In this document: positions 1 through 8,042 of the stretch, piece after piece | How positions within the stretch are numbered: position 1 is the stretch's first letter | How the letters are laid out: each line of letters opens with the position of its first letter | NCBI RefSeq assembly: GCF_003014575.1 | Contig: NZ_PYGF01000018.1 | Coordinates: 1 to 56,872, forward strand | Source of the DNA: Cecembia rubra | GTDB taxonomy: Bacteria; Bacteroidota; Bacteroidia; Cytophagales; Cyclobacteriaceae | DNA length: 56,872 bases | Direction: 5' to 3' | Program-made: the position numbers and the translations under genes | Notes under the pieces: model-generated | What the model saw: the letters and a program-made list of their open reading frames with translations, nothing else | What the model was told of the DNA's origin: nothing | Database searches by the model: none

Positions 1-14
1 CAAACTCTCCATTG
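1..14 (-). rRNA. 5' end of 16S rRNA (partial, runs off left edge)
   Basis: Read on the minus strand, the first bases give AATGGAGAGTTTG. This is the conserved beginning of bacterial 16S rRNA, matching the start of the universal 27F primer site. The gene continues leftwards out of the window, so only about 14 bases are visible. A hairpin-containing leader and a strong promoter lie directly upstream, as expected for an rrn operon. The exact mature 5' end cannot be fixed from sequence alone. Confidence 0.85.
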
Positions 15-206
15 TAAAGTTTTTTCCGGATCCGCCTTTACGGCAGATCCATTATTTCCGGACTTCAGGGAGTAAAAACATTCGTCTTTACCTGTCTTGT
101 GTCGTTTCGTATTCCAGTATCCCAAAGAACTTATCCGTACCCTTACGGTACGGCTCGTCAGCTAAAGCGCCGATCTATTTAACACCTGTTCCGTTCAACA
201 GGAGTG
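15..206 (-). other. rRNA operon leader with two hairpins
   Basis: This is the transcribed spacer between the rrn promoter and the 16S 5' end. Two clear hairpins are visible: arms 28-36/42-50 (9 bp with one G-U on the minus strand, 5-nt loop) and arms 135-141/147-153 (7 bp perfect, 5-nt loop). Such stems usually serve RNase III processing or antitermination. The function is inferred; the pairing is seen directly. Confidence 0.7.
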
Positions 207-236
207 CAAAGGTAAGAACTCTTTTCTATTTGGCAA
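207..236 (-). promoter_or_regulatory. rrn promoter, Bacteroidota type
   Basis: On the minus strand there is a TTG -33 box (234-236), a 19-nt spacer, and a -7 box TACCTTTG (207-214). This matches the Bacteroidota primary-sigma consensus TTG-N19/20-TAnnTTTG exactly. A-rich sequence on the minus strand at about 240-290 resembles an UP element. Together with the 16S start downstream it is the best-supported promoter in the window. Confidence 0.82.
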
Positions 237-386
237 GAAGAACTCGAAATTATTTTTTTTCGTTTCGAAATCTCTTTTTTGTTTTCCCCCGTTTGGGATT
301 GCAAAAGTGGGAAGGTTTTTCCAATTCACAAAGAAGCTCCGAAAATTAATTTCCATATAGGACAAAAATCACTGAAAGACAGCGTG

Positions 387-432
387 AAAAAAATAAAAAT
401 AATGCCTGTCCAGGTTTCTGGACAGGCATTAT
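387..432 (-). terminator. Intrinsic terminator of the oxidoreductase/DUF1080 operon
   Basis: A perfect 15-bp stem (399-413 with 418-432) with a 4-nt loop is followed on the minus strand by a T-rich run (387-398). It lies just after the stop codon of the last DUF1080 gene. Confidence 0.9.
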
Positions 433-448
433 CTGAGTGAAATTTTAC

Positions 449-1054
449 TTACAGGGGTTTGATCACAATATTTCTCCAATAAACTTTTATCCCACCCCCA
501 TCATGGATCTGAAGCAAAACTCCTCCTTCTCCTTGTCCGATTTTCTCATCAGAAAAATCGACCATCTCCACACCATTGAGGAATGATTGTACCCGATCTC
601 CCTTTACAATGATCTTCATTTGATTCCAATCACCATACTTCAATGCTTTATCTTTTTCAGGATCTGGTTTGATCAACCATCCCCTGCCATAAGATTCGTA
701 AATACCTCCGGTATCATGGCCGGGAGGAGCAACTTCAACCTGCCAACCTGAAACTTTGGTCCCATCAACTGTAGAGCGGATAAAAACACCACTGTTTCCA
801 TCAGCTTCTTGCTTAAACTCCAGATTGATCTCAAAATCTTTGAAATGTCTATCTGTACCCAAATACCCATATTCCTTATCCGGGCCACTTTCTGAAACCA
901 ACAATCCGTCTTCCACATACCATTTCTCTGTTCCATAAACAATCCATCCTGACAGGTCTTTACCATTGAATAAACTGATTTCATTATCCTGCTTACAGGA
1001 TAAGAATGACGCTGTCAACAAAATCATCATGCCAAATTTCCAAACTTTTCTCAT
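449..1054 (-). CDS. DUF1080 (3-keto-disaccharide hydrolase-like) lipoprotein
   Basis: A 201-residue secreted lipoprotein. The N-terminus has a hydrophobic segment ending in the lipobox SFLSC, so the mature protein probably starts at Cys20 and is membrane anchored. The sequence LFNGKDLSGW, and later VFIRS and YWRNIVIKPL, are hallmarks of DUF1080, a concanavalin-like fold of the 3-keto-disaccharide hydrolase group. It overlaps the upstream DUF1080 gene by 4 nt (ATGA), which implies translational coupling. Its neighbours are a second DUF1080 protein and a Gfo/Idh/MocA oxidoreductase, fitting 3-keto-sugar metabolism in which the oxidoreductase makes or uses the keto sugar. The family assignment is firm; the substrate is unknown. 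Confidence 0.9.
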   Translation of the reverse strand: MRKVWKFGMMILLTASFLSCKQDNEISLFNGKDLSGWIVYGTEKWYVEDGLLVSESGPDKEYGYLGTDRHFKDFEINLEFKQEADGNSGVFIRSTVDGTKVSGWQVEVAPPGHDTGGIYESYGRGWLIKPDPEKDKALKYGDWNQMKIIVKGDRVQSFLNGVEMVDFSDEKIGQGEGGVLLQIHDGGGIKVYWRNIVIKPL

Positions 1055-1809
1055 AGGGGTCTTATTTTAATGTTTTTAAACCATGCTTCACTACCGTGAT
1101 CCTGAAGTGAAATCAATCCTCTTTTGGCAATGGCATAATCAGGAAAGGCATCCCATTTGCCACTGTTCCTCCTTGTAGTCCAATCTTCTGAGTAAGGAAC
1201 AAACTCTAATGTCTTTTTACCATTCAACCAATAGCTGGCACCATCATTCCTAAATATAATCTTGGACTCATTCCACTCTCCTGCCGGCCTAACCACTCCT
1301 TCCACATCCCCTGGATACATCGCATAATCTGAAGCAATAGATTGCCAGTCTTCAAGAGGACTTTCAAAACCCAGTTGGTCTATGACCTGATATTCAGGCC
1401 CTGTCTCATAAGGGGCCTTATATTTAGGGTCCTCTACAACATGATAAAATACACCGCTATTCCCTCCTGGGGCGATCTTCCAAGTAAATTCAAGCTCGAA
1501 TTGCTCAAAGTCCATTGGAGCAAAAACAATATCTCCTCCGATATCCCCGCCAGTCCCCAAGGCTTTTAATGCTCCATCTTCAACGGTCCACCCTTCTGGA
1601 AATTCTTTTCCATTAAAAGCCCTCCATCCCGCGGGGTCTTCCCCATCAAACAACAACATCCAACCCAAAGCTTTTTCTTCCTCCGTTAAGGTATTGTCAG
1701 CAACAACCTCTACAACTTCTTCCACTTCTTCTTTTTCCCCGGATTTCTCAGGGGAACATGCCCAAATCATAGCAGAAAGGACAAACAATCCAATTGTTTT
1801 TCTATTCAT
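1051..1809 (-). CDS. DUF1080 domain lipoprotein
   Basis: About 252 residues. I place the start at the ATG at 1809 (MNRKTIGLFVLSAMIWACS) because it gives a clean lipoprotein signal with the lipobox MIWAC. A longer frame to 1842 exists but only adds residues before this signal. After the lipobox comes a Glu/Val-rich linker, then the DUF1080 core with LLFDGEDPAGWRAF, GNSGVFYHV and the C-terminal WFKNIKIRPL. It begins 2 nt after the stop of the Gfo/Idh/MocA gene and overlaps the next DUF1080 gene by 4 nt. The three genes therefore form one operon, probably for periplasmic breakdown of an oxidised sugar. Two DUF1080 paralogs in tandem suggest different substrates or steps. Confidence 0.9.
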   Translation of the reverse strand: MNRKTIGLFVLSAMIWACSPEKSGEKEEVEEVVEVVADNTLTEEEKALGWMLLFDGEDPAGWRAFNGKEFPEGWTVEDGALKALGTGGDIGGDIVFAPMDFEQFELEFTWKIAPGGNSGVFYHVVEDPKYKAPYETGPEYQVIDQLGFESPLEDWQSIASDYAMYPGDVEGVVRPAGEWNESKIIFRNDGASYWLNGKKTLEFVPYSEDWTTRRNSGKWDAFPDYAIAKRGLISLQDHGSEAWFKNIKIRPL

Positions 1810-1811
1810 AA

Positions 1812-3161
1812 TCATATCAATTTCATGTTTACAGGGTCCCAATTTATGAATTTGTTTTGGAAGTAGCTGTCATTACACAATAGTGCGGGAGCAGCTGCTC
1901 GGAAACCAAAAACAGGATCCTCAGCTACAGTACCACCGGTTCTTATGGCTGTAAACCAGTTGCCAAAATGATCATAATGTGCACCTTTCCAGTTTCTCTG
2001 TGCAGTATACACCAGTTCTTTTGGAGGTAAAATAGTTGCTCTGGTTTCTGGCTCACCCCTCAATCTCGCCTGCTCTTGGAGGAAAGGATCATCAGAAGTC
2101 ATAGTCTGATTCATTTTTACTACAACTTCCTCCCATTTCACGTCCATGGAACCTTTTGTTCCTACAATTCTCAAATAGGTCGTACCACTGGTACCATCCA
2201 CAAAATTACATCTCAATGAAAGGTTAAAACCGGAGTGTTGGGGAGTTTCTGGGTAATCAAAAGTCCCTAATAATACATCAGGAACTTCCCTCCCATCCTT
2301 CCAATACCTCAAACCACCCATGGCCGAAATCTTATTGGGTCCATAGGAATCCGTAATAAAGTGAAGGCTAGAGAACAGGTGAACAAACAGGTCACCTGAC
2401 ATTCCTGTTCCGTAATCCAAATAATTTCTCCATCGGAAAAATCTTAGCGGATCCCAATCTCTTTTATTTGTATTGGATAAATACCTTTTCCAATCCACAT
2501 TCTGCTCATTCCCATCTTTAGGTACTGCATATTGCCAGGCACCTTCTGGAGACATCCTTGCCCAAAAGCCTTCTGCATACACTATATCTCCTATTGCACC
2601 TCCCGCCAATAATTCTTTGGCTTTTTCATTTCCCAAAGAAGAAACACCTTGACTACCCACAATCATCACTTTTCCTGACTTTTTCCAGGCATTGATGACG
2701 TCCATCCCTTCTTTTACGGAGTGAACCATTGGCTTTTCACAATATACATGTTTACCGGCATTAAGGGCATCTATGCTGATCTGCTTATGCCAATGATCAG
2801 GGGTTGCTATGATCACTGCATCTATATCTTTTCTTTTTAGAAGTTCTGTATGGTCTTGGGTCACAAAAAGGTGATTGCCCCAACGCTGTTTTGCCGCATC
2901 CAGCCTCCCCTTATATAGGTCGCAAACAGCCACAAGTTCAACATTGGCATGGCGAAGAGCAGTGTTGGTGTCCTCAATTCCCATAATTCCGGCTCCAATG
3001 AGGGCTAATTTAATAGTAGAATTATTGGTGCTGGAGAACAGTGGATCCCTTTCCAGAATATTGTTTGCTTTCGCTTCTCCGCTGAGTGCAAAGGGACTTA
3101 AGGCAGCAACTGCTCCTGTCGCTCCTAGTTTTTTCAAGAAGTTCCTTCTTTGTTGCTTCAT
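1812..3161 (-). CDS. Gfo/Idh/MocA family oxidoreductase, Tat-exported
   Basis: A 449-residue NAD(P)-dependent sugar oxidoreductase homologue. The N-terminus carries a twin-arginine signal (QQRRNFLKKLG) followed by a hydrophobic stretch, so it is probably folded in the cytoplasm and exported with its cofactor. A Rossmann motif (ALIGAGIMGIE) follows at about residues 53-63. The family motif CEKPMV lies in the EKP region around residue 140. It is the first gene of the operon with two DUF1080 lipoproteins. Family members oxidise or reduce sugars and inositols; the substrate here cannot be read from sequence. Confidence 0.92.
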   Translation of the reverse strand: MKQQRRNFLKKLGATGAVAALSPFALSGEAKANNILERDPLFSSTNNSTIKLALIGAGIMGIEDTNTALRHANVELVAVCDLYKGRLDAAKQRWGNHLFVTQDHTELLKRKDIDAVIIATPDHWHKQISIDALNAGKHVYCEKPMVHSVKEGMDVINAWKKSGKVMIVGSQGVSSLGNEKAKELLAGGAIGDIVYAEGFWARMSPEGAWQYAVPKDGNEQNVDWKRYLSNTNKRDWDPLRFFRWRNYLDYGTGMSGDLFVHLFSSLHFITDSYGPNKISAMGGLRYWKDGREVPDVLLGTFDYPETPQHSGFNLSLRCNFVDGTSGTTYLRIVGTKGSMDVKWEEVVVKMNQTMTSDDPFLQEQARLRGEPETRATILPPKELVYTAQRNWKGAHYDHFGNWFTAIRTGGTVAEDPVFGFRAAAPALLCNDSYFQNKFINWDPVNMKLI

Positions 3162-3262
3162 GGCATTTGGGTATTAGTATTTTTTAAAGACGAAAAGTTA
3201 ATTAAAAATTTTAAAAAAGTCCGATAGGATGATGTATAATTTTATAAACGGTTGGATTTTCC

Positions 3263-4045
3263 TTAAGTGGTGAAGCTAGAAACCAATCCCGAAAAATAAG
3301 CCCTGACCAAAGATAATCTACTCCCATACCATGAAAACATCTCCCCATCTACTACCAGAACTCTAGTGTTCGGCAACAATGATGAGAACTCTTTCACATG
3401 TTTCTCCTTAAAAGGATAGGGTTCTGAACTCAGTAATAAATAATCAGAAGAAAGTTTTTTCAACTCCTCCATGGAAAGTTCGGGATAACGAGGTTCCTCC
3501 ACCATATTGGTAAAACCTGCCCTTCCCAACATATCGTGGATAAAAGTTTGTGGTCCTACTGCCATGAGCGGATCTTTCCATATCAGATACACAGCAGTGC
3601 CCTTATTTTGTTGAGAAAGGGAAGTCATATCTTGGGTGATCTCATGAATCAATCTTTCTGCCTGTACAGCAGTTCCGGTAATCTCCCCTATTCCCTTCAT
3701 CATCACCAATGCATCCTCCAAAGTGTAAATATCACTCATCCATACGGGATATTTCTTGTCCAAAAGCTCTATTCCCTCTTGATAGTTTTCCTCTTTATTA
3801 CCGATAATCAGATCGGGTTGCAGGGCATCTATCTTATCGAAATGAAAATTCTTAGTCCCGCCAATAATGGTTTTTTGTTTTTTTAGCCCTTTGGGATGCA
3901 CACAAAACTTGGTCAATCCCACTAGCCTATCCTCCAAACCCAAATCCACCAGCAATTCCGTTTGCGAAGGCACCAAGGAAATAATCCGCTGAGGCTTCTC
4001 AGGGATGTCAATGGTTCTGTTCATCTGATCAGTGAAGAAAGGCAT
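3263..4045 (-). CDS. Helical-backbone substrate-binding protein (BtuF/FepB-like), no signal peptide
   Basis: 260 residues of the class III periplasmic binding fold. The N-terminal motif PQRIISLVPSQTELLVDLGL and the PDLIIGNKEEN segment are typical of BtuF-like cobalamin or metal-chelate binding proteins. No signal peptide or lipobox is visible at the chosen ATG (MPFFTDQMNR), and nothing upstream in frame supplies one. It may therefore act in the cytoplasm or rely on an unusual route. No ABC permease or ATPase gene is adjacent. The fold is well supported; the ligand is unknown. Confidence 0.82.
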   Translation of the reverse strand: MPFFTDQMNRTIDIPEKPQRIISLVPSQTELLVDLGLEDRLVGLTKFCVHPKGLKKQKTIIGGTKNFHFDKIDALQPDLIIGNKEENYQEGIELLDKKYPVWMSDIYTLEDALVMMKGIGEITGTAVQAERLIHEITQDMTSLSQQNKGTAVYLIWKDPLMAVGPQTFIHDMLGRAGFTNMVEEPRYPELSMEELKKLSSDYLLLSSEPYPFKEKHVKEFSSLLPNTRVLVVDGEMFSWYGSRLSLVRAYFSGLVSSFTT

Positions 4046-4358
4046 CTGGAATGAGGAATATGAAATTAGGAGTTAGGAATTGGTTGATTGAGTTACTGGT
4101 TGATTAAGTTACTTATGAATAGTTGTCATGGTTGTTAGATTATCCTTGTTCTGAACTGTATCTGTCAAAACAAAAGCCCCAAAAACCATTTCAGCCTTAA
4201 GTCTCCTTTCTTGTGATTTGCGTATTATTTTAATGTCTCGCCTCTTTATCGAAAAATCGACCAACATTCGATATTCTATCTTGTTTCTTGACTCTTTCTT
4301 CCGTACAACAATCTCAAGTCATTCAACAAATGTAGTCTAGCCCTCTCGCTTCTAGCCT
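4046..4358. other. Intergenic region with degenerate repeats
   Basis: These 313 bases hold no convincing gene. They contain a two-copy 16-bp tandem repeat (4082-4113) and, at the right end, one copy of a dispersed GCGAGAG/TAGAGG-type repeat (4333-4361). I see no clear promoter or terminator. Confidence 0.6.
4082..4113 (+). repeat. Tandem 16-bp repeat, two copies
   Basis: Two adjacent copies, GGTTGATTGAGTTACT and GGTTGATTAAGTTACT, differ at one base. The same GATT/TTAG vocabulary recurs at 5442-5520, 5637-5681 and, inverted, at 6226-6290. Confidence 0.8.
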
Positions 4359-4361
4359 CTA
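4333..4361 (-). repeat. Dispersed intergenic repeat, copy 1
   Basis: On the minus strand this reads TAGAGGCTAGAAGCGAGAGG followed by GCTAGAC. A related element made of the same GCGAGAG, TAGAGGC and CTAGAC words lies at 49349-49381 in the opposite orientation. This copy reaches the stop codon of the M42 peptidase gene. Confidence 0.6.
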
Positions 4362-5426
4362 AACCACATATCTAAAATCAAAACCTGGATCAAATTCAGT
4401 CAAGAACTTGTACATCAATTCAATCACATTGTCAATATCTTCCTTGCTGGCAGTTTCTACAGTGGTGTGCATGTATTTCAAAGGCAAAGATATCAAAGCA
4501 GATGGTACACCTTCATTTGAATAAGCAAAAGCATCGGTATCTGTCCCCGTACTTCTTGAGGCAGCAGCTCTTTGGAAAGGGATATCATTTTTCTTTGCCG
4601 TGCCTATAATCAGGTCCAACAATTTTTTATGAACCGCAGCTCCGTAGGTAAGTACCGGCCCTTTTCCTGCTGTCTGATCACCACTGCTAATTTTGCTGTA
4701 CATAGGAGCAGTGGTATCATGGCACACATCTGTAATGATGGCCACATTTGGTTTAATTCTAGAAGCGATCATCTCTGCTCCTCTCAAACCAATTTCTTCT
4801 TGGACCGCATTTACCACATACAAAGCAAATGGAAGCTTCACTCCAGACTCATTGATTTTTCTTGCAACTTCAGCAATCATGTACCCTCCTATACGGTTGT
4901 CCAAAGCCCTACCGGAATAGAACTTACCATTCAACTCCTGTAGTTCATCTTTAAAGGTAATCACACAACCTACATGGATCCCTAGGTTTTCTACCTCTTC
5001 CTTGGATCTTGCACCAACGTCAATAAAGATATTATCCAAGGTAGGGGATTCTTCTTTCCCTTCTTTTCTTACATGAATCGCTGGCCATCCAAATACCCCT
5101 GGAACAATACCCTTATCTGTATGGATATTTACCCTCATGGATGGGGCTATCATATGGTCTGAACCACCATTTCTTCTGACATATATATATCCTTCTGAGG
5201 TAATGTAATTGACAAACCAGGAAATTTCATCTGCATGGGCTTCAATGACTACTTTGTAAGGATGTTCTGGATTGATTACCCCAACGGCAGTTCCGTAGTG
5301 ATCGGTAAAATAGGTGTCAACAAAGGGTTTTAGGTAATCCAGCCAAATCTGCTGGCCGGAAGCCTCAAATCCAGTTGGAGAAGGGTTGTTGAGGTAAGTG
5401 TAGAGGAAGGTTTCCGAGTTAGACAT
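4359..5426 (-). CDS. M42 family metallopeptidase (aminopeptidase/endoglucanase-type)
   Basis: A 355-residue cytoplasmic dinuclear-zinc aminopeptidase. Metal-site motifs expected for M42 are visible in order: EAHADEISW (His/Asp), RALDNRIGGY (bridging Asp), VQEEIGLRGA (catalytic Glu pair), ITDVCHDTTAP, and the C-terminal YMHTTVETA with the last metal-binding His. The length fits the family. These enzymes form tetrahedral dodecamers that trim peptides released by proteases. The gene is flanked on both sides by repeat-rich intergenic DNA and seems monocistronic. Confidence 0.93.
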   Translation of the reverse strand: MSNSETFLYTYLNNPSPTGFEASGQQIWLDYLKPFVDTYFTDHYGTAVGVINPEHPYKVVIEAHADEISWFVNYITSEGYIYVRRNGGSDHMIAPSMRVNIHTDKGIVPGVFGWPAIHVRKEGKEESPTLDNIFIDVGARSKEEVENLGIHVGCVITFKDELQELNGKFYSGRALDNRIGGYMIAEVARKINESGVKLPFALYVVNAVQEEIGLRGAEMIASRIKPNVAIITDVCHDTTAPMYSKISSGDQTAGKGPVLTYGAAVHKKLLDLIIGTAKKNDIPFQRAAASRSTGTDTDAFAYSNEGVPSALISLPLKYMHTTVETASKEDIDNVIELMYKFLTEFDPGFDFRYVV

Positions 5427-5441
5427 ATCTAGGAGGTGGAT

Positions 5442-5520
5442 TTAGTGATTGGTTGATTGAGTGATTAGTGAATAATGGATTAGGGATTGGTTAATTGAGT
5501 TAATAGTAATTAGTGATAAG
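5442..5520 (+). repeat. Degenerate GATT-type intergenic repeat
   Basis: About 80 bp built from imperfect units such as GTGATTGGTTGATTGAGTGA and ATTAGTGAATAATGGATTAG. Similar sequence occurs at 5637-5681 and, in reverse complement, at 6226-6290, bracketing the S23-like gene. Confidence 0.7.
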
Positions 5521-5636
5521 TTCATTAAAGCTGACAACTGGCGTTCATTGAATTAACTTACATAAGAATAACGTTTCGGCTAATTTTAGTCCGAAACCCT
5601 TCATGGTACCCAATACTTGGTTCTTGGTACAATGAA

Positions 5637-5681
5637 AGTGATTGGTCGTTTAGTTAATAAGTGAATAGTGATTAGTGGATT
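5637..5681 (+). repeat. Degenerate GATT-type intergenic repeat, second block
   Basis: A 45-bp block made of the same words (GTGATTGG, TTAGTTAATAAGTGAATAG, GATTAGTGGATT) as the block at 5442-5520 and in the same orientation. Confidence 0.65.
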
Positions 5682-5730
5682 TGTTTTATGGTTTCAATTG
5701 ATCGTTTTTGGCTTTTTTTAGGTAACCAAT

Positions 5731-6069
5731 TTAACCGTTAAGTAATTTCAGACAATCATTGTACAATATTCTAAAATTATCAAGCTCATGTTGAGAAATA
5801 TACTCTACATCAAAAGCAACAATGACATGGTCAAGGGTTTCAGTTAACGAACCTCTCGAAATCCTGCAGAACTGAATATTTTCTTGATAGAAATACCGTC
5901 CATGGCCTTCCGCTAAATTATTGGTAATCGAACGGGAAGATTTCCTTATCTGCAGGGTTAAAGCATATTTTTCCTCAGAAGGGAATTTTCTGATCAGATC
6001 TCTGACGAATAATCTGAGTTCTCTACCCTTCTTCCAAACTTCAAGGTCTTCAAATAACTTAAATTCCAT
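5731..6069 (-). CDS. Four-helix bundle protein (23S rRNA IVS/S23 family)
   Basis: A 112-residue protein of the four-helix-bundle family first found in 23S rRNA intervening sequences. Family hallmarks are the N-terminal FEDLEVWKKGREL, the central LTLQIRKSSRSITNNLAEG, and GSLTETLDHVIVAF. It is predicted to be cytoplasmic and all-helical, forming a pentamer in solved homologues. The biological role is unknown. Here it lies alone between inverted blocks of degenerate repeats and not inside rRNA, which is common in Bacteroidota and suggests a mobile or repeat-associated history. Confidence 0.93.
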   Translation of the reverse strand: MEFKLFEDLEVWKKGRELRLFVRDLIRKFPSEEKYALTLQIRKSSRSITNNLAEGHGRYFYQENIQFCRISRGSLTETLDHVIVAFDVEYISQHELDNFRILYNDCLKLLNG

Positions 6070-6225
6070 AAACGCAAAAGTTTAGAACCAAAGACAATAA
6101 AAACCCAAATTAATTAGGGTGCTTAAAATAACAAACACTGCCTACCAAGTTAATCGATTAATTAATCAACAATCCTAACAACCTCTCTTCAACCGCAAAA
6201 CCAATTTGCTAATGATACAACCCCC

Positions 6226-6290
6226 GTTAACCAATAACCCAATCAACTAATAACTATTCACCTAATTAACCAATCACCCAATGAACTAAC
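6226..6290 (-). repeat. Degenerate GATT-type intergenic repeat, inverted copy
   Basis: On the minus strand this block reads as GTGATTGGTTAATTAGGTGA followed by ATAGTTATTAGTTGATTGGG, the same vocabulary as the plus-strand blocks on the other side of the S23-like gene. The two sets therefore form a loose inverted pair around that gene. Confidence 0.65.
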
Positions 6291-6293
6291 CCC

Positions 6294-7877
6294 TTAAAGC
6301 GGAATATTCCCATGCTTCTTTCTAGGCAGTTTATCTACCTTATTTTCCAGCATTTTGTAGGCACGGATCAGTTTTTCCCTTGTCTCTGACGGGACAATTA
6401 CCTCATCCACAAACCCTCTATGAGCGGCACGGTAAGGGTTGGCAAACTTGGCCGTATACTCATCTATTTTTTCCTGTAATTTGGTCTCAGGGTTTTCAGC
6501 TTCTGCAATCTCTCTCTTAAAGATGATCTCCGCTGCTCCTTTAGCTCCCATCACTGCTATTTCAGCTGTAGGCCAAGCAAAGTTTAGATCTGCACCGATA
6601 TGCTTGGAGTTCATCACGTCGTAAGCACCACCATAGGCCTTTCTTGTAATCACGGTTACCCTTGGTACAGTGGCCTCAGAGAAAGCATATAATAATTTTG
6701 CACCATTGACAATGATTCCATTCCATTCCTGATCAGTACCTGGCAAGAAACCTGGCACATCTACCAAAACGAGCAAAGGCACATTAAAGGAATCGCAGAA
6801 ACGGACGAACCTTGCAGCTTTGATGGAAGCATGGTTATCGAGTACGCCAGCAAGGGACTGTGGTTGATTGCCTACAATTCCTATACTTCTTCCTGCCAAT
6901 CGGGCAAAGCCAACCACTATATTGTCTGCATAGTTTTTATGCACTTCAAAGAAAGAGCCCTCGTCCGCTATACCATCAATCACTTCACGCATATCGTAAG
7001 GATGATTGGGATTATCCGGGATAATACTATCCAGCACAGACCGTTTTTCATCGTCTTTTAGTTCATACTCATATATAGGCGCTTCATCTTCGCAGTTTTG
7101 GGGAATATAGCTGAGTAGCTTTTTGATATGGTTGATACATTCGAGCTCATTGGCACAGGCAAAATGGGTCACCCCGCTTTTGGTGCTATGAGTGCTTGCC
7201 CCTCCTAATTCTTCGGCTGTCACTGTTTCTTGGGTAACAGTCTTAACTACATTTGGACCGGTAACAAACATGTAGGAAGTGTTTTCAACCATCAATATAA
7301 AGTCGGTAATGGCCGGTGAATATACCGCCCCTCCCGCACATGGCCCCATGATGGCTGATATCTGAGGTACTACCCCCGAGGCAAGGGTATTTCTGTAGAA
7401 AATATCTGCATACCCTCCCAAAGAAACTACACCTTCTTGTATTCTGGCACCTCCGGAATCGTTCAAACCAATCACAGGAGCTCCATTTTTCATGGCCATA
7501 TCCATGATTTTACAGATTTTCTCTGCATGGGTCTCAGAAAGCGAACCACCGAAAACAGTAAAATCCTGGGAATATACATAGACCAATCTGCCATTAACTT
7601 CACCATATCCTGTCACTACTCCATCCCCGAGGTAATGTTCCTTTTCAAGACCAAAATCTTTGGCCCTGTGCATCACAAATTTATCAATCTCCTGAAATGT
7701 ACCCTCGTCAAGCAACAGATGGATCCGCTCTCTGGCAGTAAGTTTTCCTTTTTTATGTTGTGCAGCTATCCTTGCCTCCCCACCCCCTTGTAGGGCTTCT
7801 TCGTTTTTCTTTTGAAGCAGTTCAAACTTGTCCTTATTACTGGGAAGGGTATAAATTCCTTTGATATTGCTGTCCAT
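6294..7877 (-). CDS. pccB: Acyl-CoA (propionyl-CoA) carboxylase carboxyltransferase subunit
   Basis: A 527-residue carboxyltransferase of the biotin-dependent PccB/MmdA type. It transfers CO2 from carboxybiotin to an acyl-CoA, most likely propionyl-CoA to methylmalonyl-CoA. Visible features are [18 protein letters not shown] near the N-terminus, the crotonase-fold oxyanion segments GGARIQEGV and [12 protein letters not shown], the second-domain [15 protein letters not shown] and [11 protein letters not shown], and the usual C-terminus KKHGNIPL. No biotin carboxylase or biotin carrier gene is adjacent, so the holoenzyme partners are encoded elsewhere. MmdA-type decarboxylase is the main alternative. 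Confidence 0.92.
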   Translation of the reverse strand: MDSNIKGIYTLPSNKDKFELLQKKNEEALQGGGEARIAAQHKKGKLTARERIHLLLDEGTFQEIDKFVMHRAKDFGLEKEHYLGDGVVTGYGEVNGRLVYVYSQDFTVFGGSLSETHAEKICKIMDMAMKNGAPVIGLNDSGGARIQEGVVSLGGYADIFYRNTLASGVVPQISAIMGPCAGGAVYSPAITDFILMVENTSYMFVTGPNVVKTVTQETVTAEELGGASTHSTKSGVTHFACANELECINHIKKLLSYIPQNCEDEAPIYEYELKDDEKRSVLDSIIPDNPNHPYDMREVIDGIADEGSFFEVHKNYADNIVVGFARLAGRSIGIVGNQPQSLAGVLDNHASIKAARFVRFCDSFNVPLLVLVDVPGFLPGTDQEWNGIIVNGAKLLYAFSEATVPRVTVITRKAYGGAYDVMNSKHIGADLNFAWPTAEIAVMGAKGAAEIIFKREIAEAENPETKLQEKIDEYTAKFANPYRAAHRGFVDEVIVPSETREKLIRAYKMLENKVDKLPRKKHGNIPL

Positions 7878-7900
7878 ACATTCTTAAAATTTAAGCTGCC

Positions 7901-7908
7901 CAAATATA
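7901..7908 (-). promoter_or_regulatory. Probable -7 box for the carboxylase gene
   Basis: TATATTTG on the minus strand matches TAnnTTTG exactly and sits 23 nt before the ATG. A TTG lies only 15 nt further upstream, shorter than the usual 19-20 nt spacing, so the -33 assignment is weak. Confidence 0.5.
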
Positions 7909-7937
7909 AGGATGGCTTCCAACCAATGGAAATATTT

Positions 7938-7972
7938 GTACGAGAACCTTCATTGAATATTGGGCCTCGTAC
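7938..7972. promoter_or_regulatory. Inverted repeat in the divergent intergenic region
   Basis: Perfect 7-bp arms GTACGAG (7938-7944) and CTCGTAC (7966-7972) are separated by 21 bp. They lie between the divergent carboxylase and Ppx/GppA genes. This could be an operator, but no regulator gene is adjacent. Confidence 0.35.
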
Positions 7973-8042
7973 TTTAAAATAATTCATAATGATGGAATTA
8001 CAAATAAGTTTCTATATTCGCACAACTTAAATTTAGGCGAGT

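Larger units (their letters stand above)
5427..5730. other. Intergenic region of degenerate GATT/TTAG repeats
   Basis: 304 bases without a gene. Most of it is repeat sequence (5442-5520 and 5637-5681). Between them, about 5600-5635, is a stretch with TACCCAATACTTGGTTCTTG, another low-complexity intergenic type. No promoter is recognisable. Confidence 0.6.

Noticed and set aside
673-984. 103-codon frame inside the DUF1080 lipoprotein gene
   Set aside because: It is an out-of-frame shadow of a clear DUF1080 protein.
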